The notes beneath the pieces were generated by a model. That model had not been told where the DNA came from and searched no databases. It saw only the letters and a program-made list of their open reading frames with translations. DNA of 64,000 nucleotides from Acetobacter peroxydans (GTDB lineage: Bacteria; Pseudomonadota; Alphaproteobacteria; Acetobacterales; Acetobacteraceae). Shown in pieces: positions 27,814 through 36,981 of the stretch. The DNA lies in the NCBI RefSeq assembly GCF_006539345.1, contig NZ_BJMV01000008.1, positions 1 through 64,000 of the forward strand, given 5' to 3'. Numbering within the stretch: position 1 is the stretch's first letter; every line of letters starts with the position of its first letter. The position numbers and the translations under genes are program-made.

Positions 27814-30387
27814 TTACTGCCCGGCTTCCGACCCCGCCGTGGGCAGGGTCGTATCAACGGGCTTGGTCAGTAACTGAAAAAGGCGGGCATTGTCGCCATC
27901 CATCCTGTCGCCCGCAAGTGCGGCCACCCAGTCCAGCATCGGGCGATCTCCCGCCTGTGAGGCATCGGAAGCCAGACGCAGCGCCAAAGCCTGCATGTCA
28001 GCATCGAGCGGACCTTTTGCAGGAATTTCGGACGCGGCAAGCTGGTGCATATCCTGCACAGCCGCGGGCCATTCCCCCCGTCCCTCATGAATCCGCGCGC
28101 TGATATCGAGCGAAACAGGCGAGGCATCTCCACTGAGCAAGGCCAGAGCCTTGTTCTGATCGCCAGTCGCCAGGGCAATACGTGCCAGAATCCGCTGCCG
28201 TGCCGCGCGGGAGGCATCGGGCAGGTTTGGACTGTCGGTTACAGACAGCGCCTTGAGCGCATCCTGCGGGCGTTTGCGCTCCAGATTCGCGTCCGCCAGC
28301 CCCTCGCCAGCCAGCGCCTTCATATCCGGCGTGGCCAGCATGGGCACGGCAGAGGAGAAAATATCCGCAGCCTCATCCGGCAGGCCGAGCCTGAGCAGCA
28401 TTTTCCCGTAGGCAACCATCACTTCGCCCTTGCGCGGCCCATCAGGCAGGCCGGGCAGATGCGCCTTGATAAGCGCCGCGTTGTGGAGCAGCGCACCTTT
28501 ATCTGCCGTTTTGCTGCTTTCCTGCGCTATGCCTGCCAGAGCCTGCATCAGAATCGGCGGGATCTGCTTGTCTCCCGCATCCCCGGTTCCAGCCTGCACG
28601 GTGTCGATAGCATCCAGCGCATCTGTCCAGGCATGAGCGCGCATATAGGCATCCGCCTGCTGCAGACGCACCTGCACCTCACGTCCGGCCAAACGGGCGT
28701 CCGGCATCAGCGTATTATACTGCTCGGCAGCCGCATCGGGCGCGGTCTTCCCGGATGCGATATTCATGACAAGACGCTCTTCCAGCGCCTTTTCCGCAAC
28801 GATAGGGTCGCGATCCTCTGACAGCTTGGAGAAGAGTGTATAGGCCTGCTCACGCTGCCCCGAACGCAGCTTGCGGATCGCATCCACCAGTTGATACGCA
28901 GAACCCGATGGCAGGTTTTCGAGCGATTCAACATCGTCCTGCGTGCCGTAACGGGCAATTTCCTCCGCCACACCGGGGAGCAGCATATCACGCAGCGGAG
29001 CAGGATAATTCTTCAAGCGATCCACATCCATGGCAAGCAGATGTGCTGCCTCGGCTTCATGCCCACCCTCAGCCGCCAGATAAAGCCCACGCCAGAGCTG
29101 TACAGCGCGCTTCTGGCTATCTGGCCACGGCCCTTCAAGCAGCGACGCCCCCTCCTTGTTGCCTGCCACCAGTTCGGATGCCGCCAACAGGAACAGCACA
29201 CCGGGGCGGTTTGCCTCTTCAGGATCGTCCTCCAGCGCCACGGTCAGGATACCACGCGCTTCAGTGCCACTCCCGGCACTGAACGCTGCTTTGGCTTCCT
29301 CCAGACGCTTTTCAAAACGCTGAGCCGGATCGGAATCAGCCGCGGCCAGGAAGGCATCATGCAGACGTTCGCGCAATTTCTCAGGCGGCAGGTCCTGCAA
29401 GCCAAGCCATTTCAGATCCACGTCACTGGCGTAAACCGCAACACCCTCGTCAGGAAACGCCTTGCCGTCCACGCTCAACAACGGGCCATCCGGGGTCGCA
29501 CGCATACTGATCTCGGGAGACTGAACCGCCACCACGACACCTTCTGTCGTAGGCCAGACTTCGTACCCTTTGCCGATTCTGAGAGAAAGGATACCGCCGT
29601 CATCCATCGTGGACGTCCCGACGAACAGGCGCGAACCCGAGGCTGGGTCCGTAATGGACAGCACGCGGCCAGGCCTGCGCATAGGGTAGAGTATGCCACC
29701 GTCACCCGGACGCGGGCTGATGACACGTCGGTCATCATAGTCCGTGACCGGCGGCGGCTGATCGCCCAGCACCCAGCCTTCAGCCTGCTGAGACAGGTAG
29801 AGCTTGCGCGTATCAGGCAACTGCACCTGAATCAGCGTTGCCGCTGCCAGCGTGCTGACCGTAAGGGTTGAAAAAATACCATTGCCCCGCAAGGCGCTGG
29901 TATCCATCGGGCGTGCATTATCCACTACGATCAGGAAACGATTGGCGCTCTGAAAGGCGGCAATACCCATGTCCGGCGGCACAGGAATCAGCACCCGGTT
30001 TGCTACCGTTGCCGTCTCCCCGCTCGTAGCGCCACCCGCTTTGCCCGCAACGGTACCTGACGATTTGCCCCCGTTCTGTGCCGGCTGCGGCGGCGGAGTG
30101 GGCTTGTCCAGCACCACCGCACGCCAGGATTCCGGCAGTCCCTTAAAGAGCACATCGCCTGAAACACCTTCGTCCGCACTGCCACTCCCCTGCTGCGCCG
30201 ACCCGGAGGGCGCGGCAGGGGGTGAGACAACAGGATGGGTCGCTGCTGGCGGCACCTTGGGCAGCACGTGCCGCGCCCCATGCCGAGGCGCCGCGTTGCC
30301 CGGCGACGTTATGGACGAACAGGACAGAAGCGCTGTAACCAAAACCGCGACGGAACGCCTTGCGCCTGGGGATATGCTTAAATGCAC
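27814..30387 (-). CDS. Large exported TPR-like repeat protein
   Basis: This is an 857-residue envelope protein of unknown function. The N-terminus has a signal sequence; LLSC at residues 20-23 could be a lipobox, or cleavage may occur near GNA (about 32). A Pro/Ser/Gly-rich linker (about 35-130) is followed by a beta-rich region (about 135-330) and then helical repeats of TPR/SEL type from about 345 to 830 (for example LRLGLPDEAADIFSSAVPML and LARIALATGDQNKALALL). The start is GTG with AGGA ten bases upstream. It lies inside the flagellar island with no close paralogue here, so a role in flagellar or motor assembly is a guess from context. Confidence 0.6.
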   Translation of the reverse strand: MHLSISPGARRSVAVLVTALLSCSSITSPGNAAPRHGARHVLPKVPPAATHPVVSPPAAPSGSAQQGSGSADEGVSGDVLFKGLPESWRAVVLDKPTPPPQPAQNGGKSSGTVAGKAGGATSGETATVANRVLIPVPPDMGIAAFQSANRFLIVVDNARPMDTSALRGNGIFSTLTVSTLAAATLIQVQLPDTRKLYLSQQAEGWVLGDQPPPVTDYDDRRVISPRPGDGGILYPMRRPGRVLSITDPASGSRLFVGTSTMDDGGILSLRIGKGYEVWPTTEGVVVAVQSPEISMRATPDGPLLSVDGKAFPDEGVAVYASDVDLKWLGLQDLPPEKLRERLHDAFLAAADSDPAQRFEKRLEEAKAAFSAGSGTEARGILTVALEDDPEEANRPGVLFLLAASELVAGNKEGASLLEGPWPDSQKRAVQLWRGLYLAAEGGHEAEAAHLLAMDVDRLKNYPAPLRDMLLPGVAEEIARYGTQDDVESLENLPSGSAYQLVDAIRKLRSGQREQAYTLFSKLSEDRDPIVAEKALEERLVMNIASGKTAPDAAAEQYNTLMPDARLAGREVQVRLQQADAYMRAHAWTDALDAIDTVQAGTGDAGDKQIPPILMQALAGIAQESSKTADKGALLHNAALIKAHLPGLPDGPRKGEVMVAYGKMLLRLGLPDEAADIFSSAVPMLATPDMKALAGEGLADANLERKRPQDALKALSVTDSPNLPDASRAARQRILARIALATGDQNKALALLSGDASPVSLDISARIHEGRGEWPAAVQDMHQLAASEIPAKGPLDADMQALALRLASDASQAGDRPMLDWVAALAGDRMDGDNARLFQLLTKPVDTTLPTAGSEAGQ

Positions 30388-30561
30388 GTGTCTCTAATCC
30401 TGAAAGGGCGGCACCCCCACTGCCTGTTCAGCACGGCCCCACCCAATACATATTCTCTGGAGACCATACGCCGAAAGAAACGGGACAACCACCCCGCCCC
30501 CCGAATCAAGTAGCCGCCCTCACCCCTCCCCACGACAGATAACGCGCCATGGGCTATAAAT

Positions 30562-30810
30562 TCAGGCGAACAAATCAACCGCGCTGGACATGGCGTTGTC
30601 TTTTTTCTGCGCACTGGAAGACGGAACAATCTGCCCGGTCGAATCGAACTGGATGGAAGACGAAGATCCATCCACACTCTGAGAGGACAGGCGCACACCC
30701 ACGCCGCCCGTATGGCCAGGACGCGCGCTCTGGTACGCAGCGCGGGACGCCGCCGTTGTCATTTCGCGCAGGCTTGACGCCAAAGCCGAGGCAGCAGTCG
30801 TGTCGCTCAT
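30562..30810 (-). CDS. Small Ser-rich protein of unknown function
   Basis: This is an 82-residue protein, Ser/Ala-rich, without Cys, signal peptide or membrane segment. GAGGGA lies nine bases before the ATG, a good ribosome site. A perfect 13-base palindrome CACCAG-A-CTGGTG sits 37-50 bases upstream in its leader. Composition (Ser, Ala, Gln, few aromatics) resembles secreted flagellar axial or cap-like proteins, but no family is recognised. It may be co-transcribed with the large TPR-like gene that follows 174 bases downstream. Confidence 0.55.
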   Translation of the reverse strand: MSDTTAASALASSLREMTTAASRAAYQSARPGHTGGVGVRLSSQSVDGSSSSIQFDSTGQIVPSSSAQKKDNAMSSAVDLFA

Positions 30811-31209
30811 GTTGTCATTCCCTCAGGATAGAAGCCGGGTTTGTGCTCACCAGACTGGTGCCTCTTATAATCGGAAACATCGAATCAGGCTGGCATATAA
30901 GTTTTTCAGTACCACGAAGATTCACGTCAGGCCAGCCGATATTCCTTGACCATCGTGGCATTATAGCCAAACAATTCTTAACCATTTTATGGAATGACTG
31001 CCGCTAAGCCAAGGTGTTTTTTCCGCCTTTCGTTAAGGTAACGCCATAAGGAAAGACGCGAAAAGCTCCCGGCCCGACTGACATGACTCCCGCCACCTGC
31101 CCTATTCCGCAACACTGCATGTTTCGGGAAACTATATGGTCACAAAACGGGCATGTTCTTAATTTTTCGGCCTGCTGGACAAGCGCATGATGAGTGATGG
31201 AAAGCGGAA
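30811..31209. promoter_or_regulatory. Divergent regulatory region before the CtrA-like regulator
   Basis: The 399 bases have no gene. They contain CTTAACCATTTTATG (30977-30991), which repeats a motif upstream of flgB, and CGTTA-AGG-TAACG, a 13-base inverted repeat near 31040. A 13-base palindrome lies at 30848-30860 close to the 82-residue gene. TTAA half-sites suggest autoregulation by a CtrA-type protein. No clear sigma-54 or sigma-28 promoter was found. Confidence 0.45.
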
Positions 31210-32016
31210 ATGCGGATACTTTGCATAGGTGACACTTCTATCAAGGACGGAGACCGCCCCTGTAGCGGTCTGGCCAATGCCGCCATTGAAGGCTCGATTT
31301 CCATCACCATGTCCGGCCCTGAAGGCGTGGCCGAAACTCTGCGCCGCTCCCACTACGACATTGCAGTTCTGCAACAGGCCACGCCCGATACGCGTCTGAT
31401 CAAGCATATCCGCAACAGTCGTGTGCCCACGCCTGTCATTGTCATTGCTCAGGAGACACCAGGCCGCAAAGTGGCGGATGTGCTGTCCGTCGGCGCGGAT
31501 GACTGCGTACTCGCCAGCATAGAACCCGTGGAACTGCTGGCCCGGCTGCGCGCCATTGTGCGCCGCGTCGGCGGCCATGACAGCATGACACTGCATATCG
31601 GCCGACTGACTGTGTGCGTCGATCGTCGCGAAACGCATGTCGATGACAAACTGGTGCCACTGACACGCCGTGAATACGATGTCGTGGAGCTTCTGGCCCT
31701 CAGAAAAGGCCAGGTGCTGAGCAAGGAAACCGTGCTGGACAGCCTGTACGCAGGCGAAAGCGAACCCCACGGCAAGGTCATTGATGTGATGATCTGCAAA
31801 ATTCGCAAGAAAATGCGCAAATTCGGCGTGGATGATCCCTTCACCACCATGTGGGGCATTGGCTACCGCCTGAACGAAAAAGCCTTCGCCCCTCTAGGCA
31901 CCCGCGCAACCGCCAAGAACAGCAACCCGGTGCAAAGCGCCAAGGAAACCTGCCTGCCCGTCCGTTCAGGCATCAACATCCTCAGCAATGCCGGAACGAT
32001 AGATATCAGCCGCTAA
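31210..32016 (+). CDS. CtrA-like transcription regulator with degenerate receiver domain
   Basis: This OmpR/CtrA-family DNA-binding protein has 268 residues. The C-terminal winged helix (about 127-224) is CtrA-like: LLALRKGQVLSKETVLDSLY, VIDVMICKIRKKMRKFG and MWGIGYRL. The receiver keeps the fold but has lost its phosphorylation residues. Where CtrA has IEDDS this has IGDTS; the phosphoacceptor Asp51 (ILLDLNLPD) aligns with Gln55 (AVLQQATPD); and the conserved Lys aligns with Ala102 (DDCVLAS). It should act without phosphorylation, as proposed for Rem of Sinorhizobium and FtcR of Brucella, which control flagellar genes. A basal 40-residue tail follows the wing. GGAAAGCGGAA precedes the ATG. 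It is probably the master regulator of this island. Confidence 0.8.
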   Translation: MRILCIGDTSIKDGDRPCSGLANAAIEGSISITMSGPEGVAETLRRSHYDIAVLQQATPDTRLIKHIRNSRVPTPVIVIAQETPGRKVADVLSVGADDCVLASIEPVELLARLRAIVRRVGGHDSMTLHIGRLTVCVDRRETHVDDKLVPLTRREYDVVELLALRKGQVLSKETVLDSLYAGESEPHGKVIDVMICKIRKKMRKFGVDDPFTTMWGIGYRLNEKAFAPLGTRATAKNSNPVQSAKETCLPVRSGINILSNAGTIDISR

Positions 32017-32043
32017 CGCCGTCCCCCTTGAGCGGCCAACAAA

Positions 32044-32074
32044 AAAACGGCGGGGCACAAGGCCCCGCCGTTTT
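32044..32074. terminator. Bidirectional terminator between regulator and flgD
   Basis: The stem CGGCGGGGC/GCCCCGCCG has a five-base loop, flanked by seven As on the left and four Ts on the right. It can terminate both the CtrA-like gene and the long minus-strand operon that ends with flgD. Confidence 0.93.
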
Positions 32075-32098
32075 GCCGTATGCGCGCGTTCCGCTGCG

Positions 32099-32902
32099 TC
32101 AGCTTCCTGTCGTCGTGCCGCTCGAACTGGAAGAAGAGCTGCCTGCGCTGCTGGAGGAACTGCTACTCGTCTTGCTGGACGAAACATTGGTAACATTCGC
32201 CATCGGAATGCTGGCGCTACCGAGCTGCACCAGCATGTCCGCACTGCCTTTCTGGATACCGGTAATGGTGCCGGTGACCGAGAAAGGTACATCCGACGTG
32301 GTGCCGGTCGAGTCAACCGTTTTGACGGACACGCTGTATCCTCCGTCAGAAAGCTTGTTTCCGTTGTTGTCGGTACCATCCCACGTCCAGGTATTGGTGC
32401 CCGTGCTGGCTGTCGACACCACATCCTTGACAATGGTGCCGGAGGAATTGGAAACCGCAATCGCCACCGTCTCGCCAGATGTGCCGGTGAAGCTGAGCGA
32501 TGCAGAGCTGTTCTGCAGAGGCAGGGTGGTACTGGTAGCGGTAATGGTATCGCCCACCAGAGCTGTATCCGTGCTGAGCTGGCTATCCTGATTGAGCGAA
32601 ATCAGGGAGTCCAGCTTGCTGTTGGTTGAGACCTGCTGTTCCACGCTCGCGAACTGCACCAGTTCCGACGTAAAGGTATCAGAACTCATCGGGCTGCTGG
32701 GGTCCTGATTCTGAAGCTGCGTTGTCAACAACGTCAGAAAGGACGTGTAATTATTAGCCAACGAGTTCAGGGACGACACTGAAGAGGAAGAGCTTGAGCT
32801 ACTGCTGCTGGGCGACGAATTGGCACTCGCCTTGGCCGATGCTTCAGCCGCCTGAAGCGCCTTATATTCGTTCGCAATACTTGTGGACGATGTTGTTGTC
32901 AT
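32099..32902 (-). CDS. flgD: Flagellar hook capping protein FlgD
   Basis: FlgD caps the growing hook and promotes FlgE assembly. The FlgD core is clear: NYTSFLTLLTTQLQNQDPSS, FTSELVQFASVEQQVSTNSK and the C-terminal Ig-like part with TWTWDGTDNNGNKLSDGGY. Two poly-Ser tracts, near residue 30-42 and at the extreme C-terminus, are low-complexity additions. The length is 267 residues. It is the last gene of the minus-strand operon; fliK ends 32 bases upstream. Confidence 0.93.
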   Translation of the reverse strand: MTTTSSTSIANEYKALQAAEASAKASANSSPSSSSSSSSSSVSSLNSLANNYTSFLTLLTTQLQNQDPSSPMSSDTFTSELVQFASVEQQVSTNSKLDSLISLNQDSQLSTDTALVGDTITATSTTLPLQNSSASLSFTGTSGETVAIAVSNSSGTIVKDVVSTASTGTNTWTWDGTDNNGNKLSDGGYSVSVKTVDSTGTTSDVPFSVTGTITGIQKGSADMLVQLGSASIPMANVTNVSSSKTSSSSSSSAGSSSSSSSGTTTGS

Positions 32903-32934
32903 CGGCTCATTTCCCTTCCTTACCGCCCCGCCCC

Positions 32935-34782
32935 TCAGGCGGTAATATTAATTCCGTTGCTGCCCTGCTGGGTAGCACGTGTGGCCGTGACCGACGCGGC
33001 ACTGCTATCCGCGCCACTCTCCGACTGGGTGCTGCCGGAGGCTACGGTAGCACCGTAAGTCTGCTGCCCCCCCTGCCCCGCACCATTGCCGGACTGACCG
33101 CCAGACAGTGTGCCGCCATAGGAAGCATTGCCGCTGTTGCCATCCTGGCTATTTCCGGCATCACCGCTCCCACCGCTGGCACTGACAACGTCGATCTTCA
33201 GGTTGCTGACATCAACACCCGCCGCATTCAGGGCGGCCATCAGTTCATGCTTGTTCGCGGCCAGATGCCGGGCGGTCATTTCATCCGCACTTTGCAGCAC
33301 AACGCCCGATGTCACGCCATCGGTACCTGTCAGACGGACATGAACCGGGGTGGAATCGTCGGTCATGACCGTCAGCGAAACGGATGTCGTGCCATCCTCG
33401 GACTGCTGCGCCAGCAGACTGGTGGCTCCGTCGAGCTTTTCCGTATCCGCCCCTTCGCTCAGCGCGCTGGCTGACTGCGCAGTGGTTTCGGCTGTCGTCG
33501 TGGCCGGTTCCAGCGAAAATTCCGTCGTCGTAGCGCCCATGCCGGCTGGCAGATGCACATCCGTTGACATCTGGGAGGCCAGTTCCTGCCCACTGCCTCC
33601 ATCCGCCCGTCCATCAGACATGCCGGAATGACCCGCCGCGCCACCATTCAGAGCAGCGGCAATAGCCCCCACCCCACTAAGCGAAATAGTAGCGCTCCCG
33701 GTACTAGTCGTGGATGAACCAGTCGCGGAGGACGCCCCCGTTGTCTGGACACTCTGTCCATCACGGCTATCCGCAGATGTCAGTGCTGCATCCGTTTGCA
33801 CCTGCTGACTGTCCTGAGTCTGGCTGACGTCTGCCGCAGCACTCAGGCTGGCAGAAAAGTCAGAAGAAGCAAGCGTGCTGCTGGAATCCTGATTGCCGGT
33901 CTGCGCAGCCGCTGCCGCCATTTTCTTGGCGAGCGCCGCGTCAGCCGCACTGGCTTCTGTATCCGTCTGGGCAGTTGTCGCGATACTGCTCTGGCTTGAC
34001 TGATCCTGTGCGCCACCCAGTGCTGCCAGCAAATCAGCCGCCGTGCCATCGGACTGCGCGACCTGACCTGTGACGTTTGCACTCGTCTGCCCGGTCGTTG
34101 CGTGTACATCCGGCATACTCGCCTGCTGCGTGGAGGCCGACCCGGCCTGATCTGCCGTTCCTTTACTGCTCCCGATCTGAACCGAGGCAAGGACAGGCTG
34201 CGTCAGCGACGTGGAAACAGCGGCCTGCTGCTGCAGGGCAAGGGCGGACAGAGCATCCTGTGACTGGGAAACACTGCTGTCGGTACTGCTGTCATCCTGC
34301 TTCTGGGCACTCTTGGTCGTGCCTTTCGTTCCGGTTCCAGACACGGAAGTCGTGGCTGACTGAGCCGCTGTCGCCTGCGTGCTGCTCTGGGAAACGCTGC
34401 TTTTAGTGTCCGAAGATGATGATGAGGAGGACGCCTTGGCAGAGCTATCGCTCTGCGACCCGCTCTGGGTGGATTTCGTAGAACTAGCAGCAGCGCTCGT
34501 GCTGCTGCCTGACGCCCCAGAGAAAGAATATGACGAGGAAGACCCGGAATTACCGGCCTGATCCACGTTGCTACTCTGTTGCTGCCCGGCAGAATGCTGG
34601 GAAACGGACTGAAGCACAGAACCGAAGGAAGACTTCTGCGTAGTGGCAGAGGATGTTCCTGACGTCAGCAACGAAGCCAGATTGGCTTTATTACTGGACG
34701 ACAGAGCGGACGTAAGTCCCTGCAGAACATTTTCCTGCGCCTGATCCGAAAGACTTGTCGTCTTTGATACCGAAAAACCCAT
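32935..34782 (-). CDS. fliK: Flagellar hook-length control protein FliK
   Basis: FliK is the secreted ruler that measures hook length and triggers the export switch at FlhB. The first 430 residues are a Ser/Gln/Thr-rich, low-complexity N-terminal ruler. The C-terminal domain (about 460-540) has the family pattern VSLTVMTDDSTPVHVRLTG followed by LAANKHELMAALNAAGVDVS. A Gly/Ser-rich tail follows. The protein has 615 residues and no Cys. The start has GGAG six bases upstream. The downstream neighbour is flgD. Confidence 0.9.
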   Translation of the reverse strand: MGFSVSKTTSLSDQAQENVLQGLTSALSSSNKANLASLLTSGTSSATTQKSSFGSVLQSVSQHSAGQQQSSNVDQAGNSGSSSSYSFSGASGSSTSAAASSTKSTQSGSQSDSSAKASSSSSSSDTKSSVSQSSTQATAAQSATTSVSGTGTKGTTKSAQKQDDSSTDSSVSQSQDALSALALQQQAAVSTSLTQPVLASVQIGSSKGTADQAGSASTQQASMPDVHATTGQTSANVTGQVAQSDGTAADLLAALGGAQDQSSQSSIATTAQTDTEASAADAALAKKMAAAAAQTGNQDSSSTLASSDFSASLSAAADVSQTQDSQQVQTDAALTSADSRDGQSVQTTGASSATGSSTTSTGSATISLSGVGAIAAALNGGAAGHSGMSDGRADGGSGQELASQMSTDVHLPAGMGATTTEFSLEPATTTAETTAQSASALSEGADTEKLDGATSLLAQQSEDGTTSVSLTVMTDDSTPVHVRLTGTDGVTSGVVLQSADEMTARHLAANKHELMAALNAAGVDVSNLKIDVVSASGGSGDAGNSQDGNSGNASYGGTLSGGQSGNGAGQGGQQTYGATVASGSTQSESGADSSAASVTATRATQQGSNGINITA

Positions 34783-34818
34783 CAGACGCTCCGTCCCTCC
34801 AGCCCTGTTACATCTGCA

Positions 34819-35712
34819 TCAGGCCGCTGCTCCCTGAGTTGCCTGCTGCGGATTTGACGACTCAGCCAGCACGACATCAAGCTCGTTAAAAGACGGCATG
34901 AACGCATGCGGGATATCCTTTCTGCCGATTTCAGCGCTGACCTGCGGCGGACTGCCCTGAAGATGCGCTACGAACACAATGCGAATAATGTCCTGATAGC
35001 GACCATCCTGCATTATCACATCTTTCATGCGGGCCGCCAGTGGCGCAACCACCCCGTAGGAAAGAAGCACCCCAAGGAACGTGCCCACCAGCGCCCCTGC
35101 GATCATCTCGCCCAGAATGGCAGGGGGTTTGCTGATGGAGGCCATCGTCTTGATAACCCCCAGAACCGCCGCCACGATACCCAAAGCCGGAAGAGCATCG
35201 GCGATGCTCTGCAGGCTTTCTGAAATATGTAGTTTTTCGGATAGATTCTTCTTCAATTCACGCGCCATGACCTCATCAAGCTGGTACGGCTCTTCCATGT
35301 TCAGGCTGACCAGACGCAGGTAATCGCAGATCATGTTGCGGGTTTCGACGTCGTCGCGCACACGCGGCGCCAGCGCGAAAATACTGCTTTCGCCAGGGTT
35401 TTCGACGTGCTCTTCAAGCGCCATGTTCCCACGGGCCTGCGCCAGCCGCATGAAACGGAACAACGTCACCAGCAGTTCCAGATAGGAATCCTTATTGTGA
35501 CGCGGACCGCCGAGCGTCAGCTTCAGGTCGGACAGAAGCTGCTTGAGCGCATCCTTGGAGTTGGACATGATAAAAATGCCCGCTGCGGCCCCAAGGATGG
35601 TCAGCAGTTCGAACGGCATGGACGCGATCAGTGGCGCCAGCGCACCGCCCGAGGCCACAAACGAACCGAAGACGCAGAGCAGCGAAAAGATAAGCCCCCC
35701 AATGAAAAGCAT
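34819..35712 (-). CDS. motA: Flagellar motor stator protein MotA
   Basis: MotA is the ring-forming stator subunit that, with MotB, conducts protons and pushes the rotor. Four membrane segments are visible, with the conserved PALGIVAAVLGVIKTMASI and GALVGTFLGVLLSYGVVAPL near the C-terminus. The start MLFIGGLIFSLLCVFGSF is chosen as typical for MotA, with GGAG eight bases upstream; an ATG eight codons earlier is also open. At about 297 residues it is the alphaproteobacterial type. The gene follows motB, an inversion of the usual motA-motB order. Confidence 0.95.
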   Translation of the reverse strand: MLFIGGLIFSLLCVFGSFVASGGALAPLIASMPFELLTILGAAAGIFIMSNSKDALKQLLSDLKLTLGGPRHNKDSYLELLVTLFRFMRLAQARGNMALEEHVENPGESSIFALAPRVRDDVETRNMICDYLRLVSLNMEEPYQLDEVMARELKKNLSEKLHISESLQSIADALPALGIVAAVLGVIKTMASISKPPAILGEMIAGALVGTFLGVLLSYGVVAPLAARMKDVIMQDGRYQDIIRIVFVAHLQGSPPQVSAEIGRKDIPHAFMPSFNELDVVLAESSNPQQATQGAAA

Positions 35713-35847
35713 TAAGCTGTCTCCACTTCCATCCATTCAAGCCACGCGGTCCACACACCGTCGCAGCAGTTAAAACCTGTACTCGTTTATCCCACGGAAG
35801 TCAGAAGCACGTCCGCGATTTTATTAATATTGCCGCGCCCCGGTCAA

Positions 35848-36963
35848 TTAATGGGGCGCACCGTCCGCCGCCTGCCCGTCCGTCTGCGAAGGCGCGGCCG
35901 GAGCGGCCTCACTATCGGAAGGCGCCTGTCCAACAGACTGGTTTGAAGAGGCGGTGCCCAAAGCTGGCTCTACGTACCGCCGGTGCATGATCAGAACCAC
36001 TCTCCTGTTTCCCGGTGCCGATGGGTCGGACGGGACAGCGAGTTCCCTATCAGCCCGACCAGAGACATTGAGGATATTGCCATCCGGGTACCCGGCGTGC
36101 ACCAGCACTTCACGCGCGCGGTCAGCCCGCAGGGCGGAAAGCGTCCAGTTTGACATGCTCCACTTCTTGCCCGGGCGGTATGCTGCGCCGTCAGTGTACC
36201 CCACAATGGACAATTTTTCCGGCATGGGGGCCAGCCAGGCCGCGATTTCACCCAGCATTTTGCGCCCAAGCTGGTTGGGTGCCGCCGATCCCGAATCAAA
36301 CATCGGACGGTTCTGGGAATCCTTCAGTTCGATACGGATATCATCACGCCCGATCCGAACCGACATGTTGGATACGGAAGCCTGAAGGTCCGGCTGCTGC
36401 CGCACCGACTTTTCAAGCCCCTGCACCATATGCTGCAGATTATTTTGTTCCGCCACAGCTGCGGGGTTCGGTGCTCCGCCCCCCACATAGCCTACCTGCA
36501 ACCCCGCCCCGCTCTGCGGCCCGCCAATGGGCACAATACTCGGATGCGAGGAGTTGAGCTGCGCACGGATACCCGCCGTAATATCAACAGCACCGTCCGC
36601 CTTTGGCCCTGTCAGCTGGTACTCATGCGCGCCAGCCTGCTTGTCCTTGGGAACCTCGGACGTCTCGCCATCCTTGATACGTTTGACAGCTTCTCCCCCC
36701 GTCATGGGAGAAGGCGTTGTATCCAGCATCTCGGAAGTCGGGCCGCCATGGGTCTCATGGTCAGCCATGGGATTGAAGAACTGCGCAATCCCCTTGCGCT
36801 GCTCGTCCGTCGTAGCGTTCAGCAGCCACATGACAAGAAAGAACGACATCATCGCCGTCATGAAGTCGGCGTAGGCGATTTTCCACGCCCCGCCGTGATG
36901 GCCTTCGCCACCGCCGTCATCGCCGCGCTTGATGATAATCGAAGGTTTGTCGTTTCTTGCCAT
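35848..36963 (-). CDS. motB: Flagellar motor stator protein MotB
   Basis: MotB anchors the stator to peptidoglycan and carries the proton-binding Asp. The single TM segment AYADFMTAMMSFFLVMWLL includes the critical Asp33. The periplasmic OmpA-like domain (about 200-310) has SIVGYTDGAAY, LSALRADRAREVLVHAG and VSGRADRELAVP. A Gly/His-rich stretch (GDDGGGEGHHGG) precedes the TM helix, and the C-terminus is a Pro/Ala/Ser-rich tail. The length is 371 residues. AGG precedes the ATG. It lies between the GT2-like gene and motA. Confidence 0.95.
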   Translation of the reverse strand: MARNDKPSIIIKRGDDGGGEGHHGGAWKIAYADFMTAMMSFFLVMWLLNATTDEQRKGIAQFFNPMADHETHGGPTSEMLDTTPSPMTGGEAVKRIKDGETSEVPKDKQAGAHEYQLTGPKADGAVDITAGIRAQLNSSHPSIVPIGGPQSGAGLQVGYVGGGAPNPAAVAEQNNLQHMVQGLEKSVRQQPDLQASVSNMSVRIGRDDIRIELKDSQNRPMFDSGSAAPNQLGRKMLGEIAAWLAPMPEKLSIVGYTDGAAYRPGKKWSMSNWTLSALRADRAREVLVHAGYPDGNILNVSGRADRELAVPSDPSAPGNRRVVLIMHRRYVEPALGTASSNQSVGQAPSDSEAAPAAPSQTDGQAADGAPH

Positions 36964-36981
36964 GGGGCGTTACCTCGGGCT

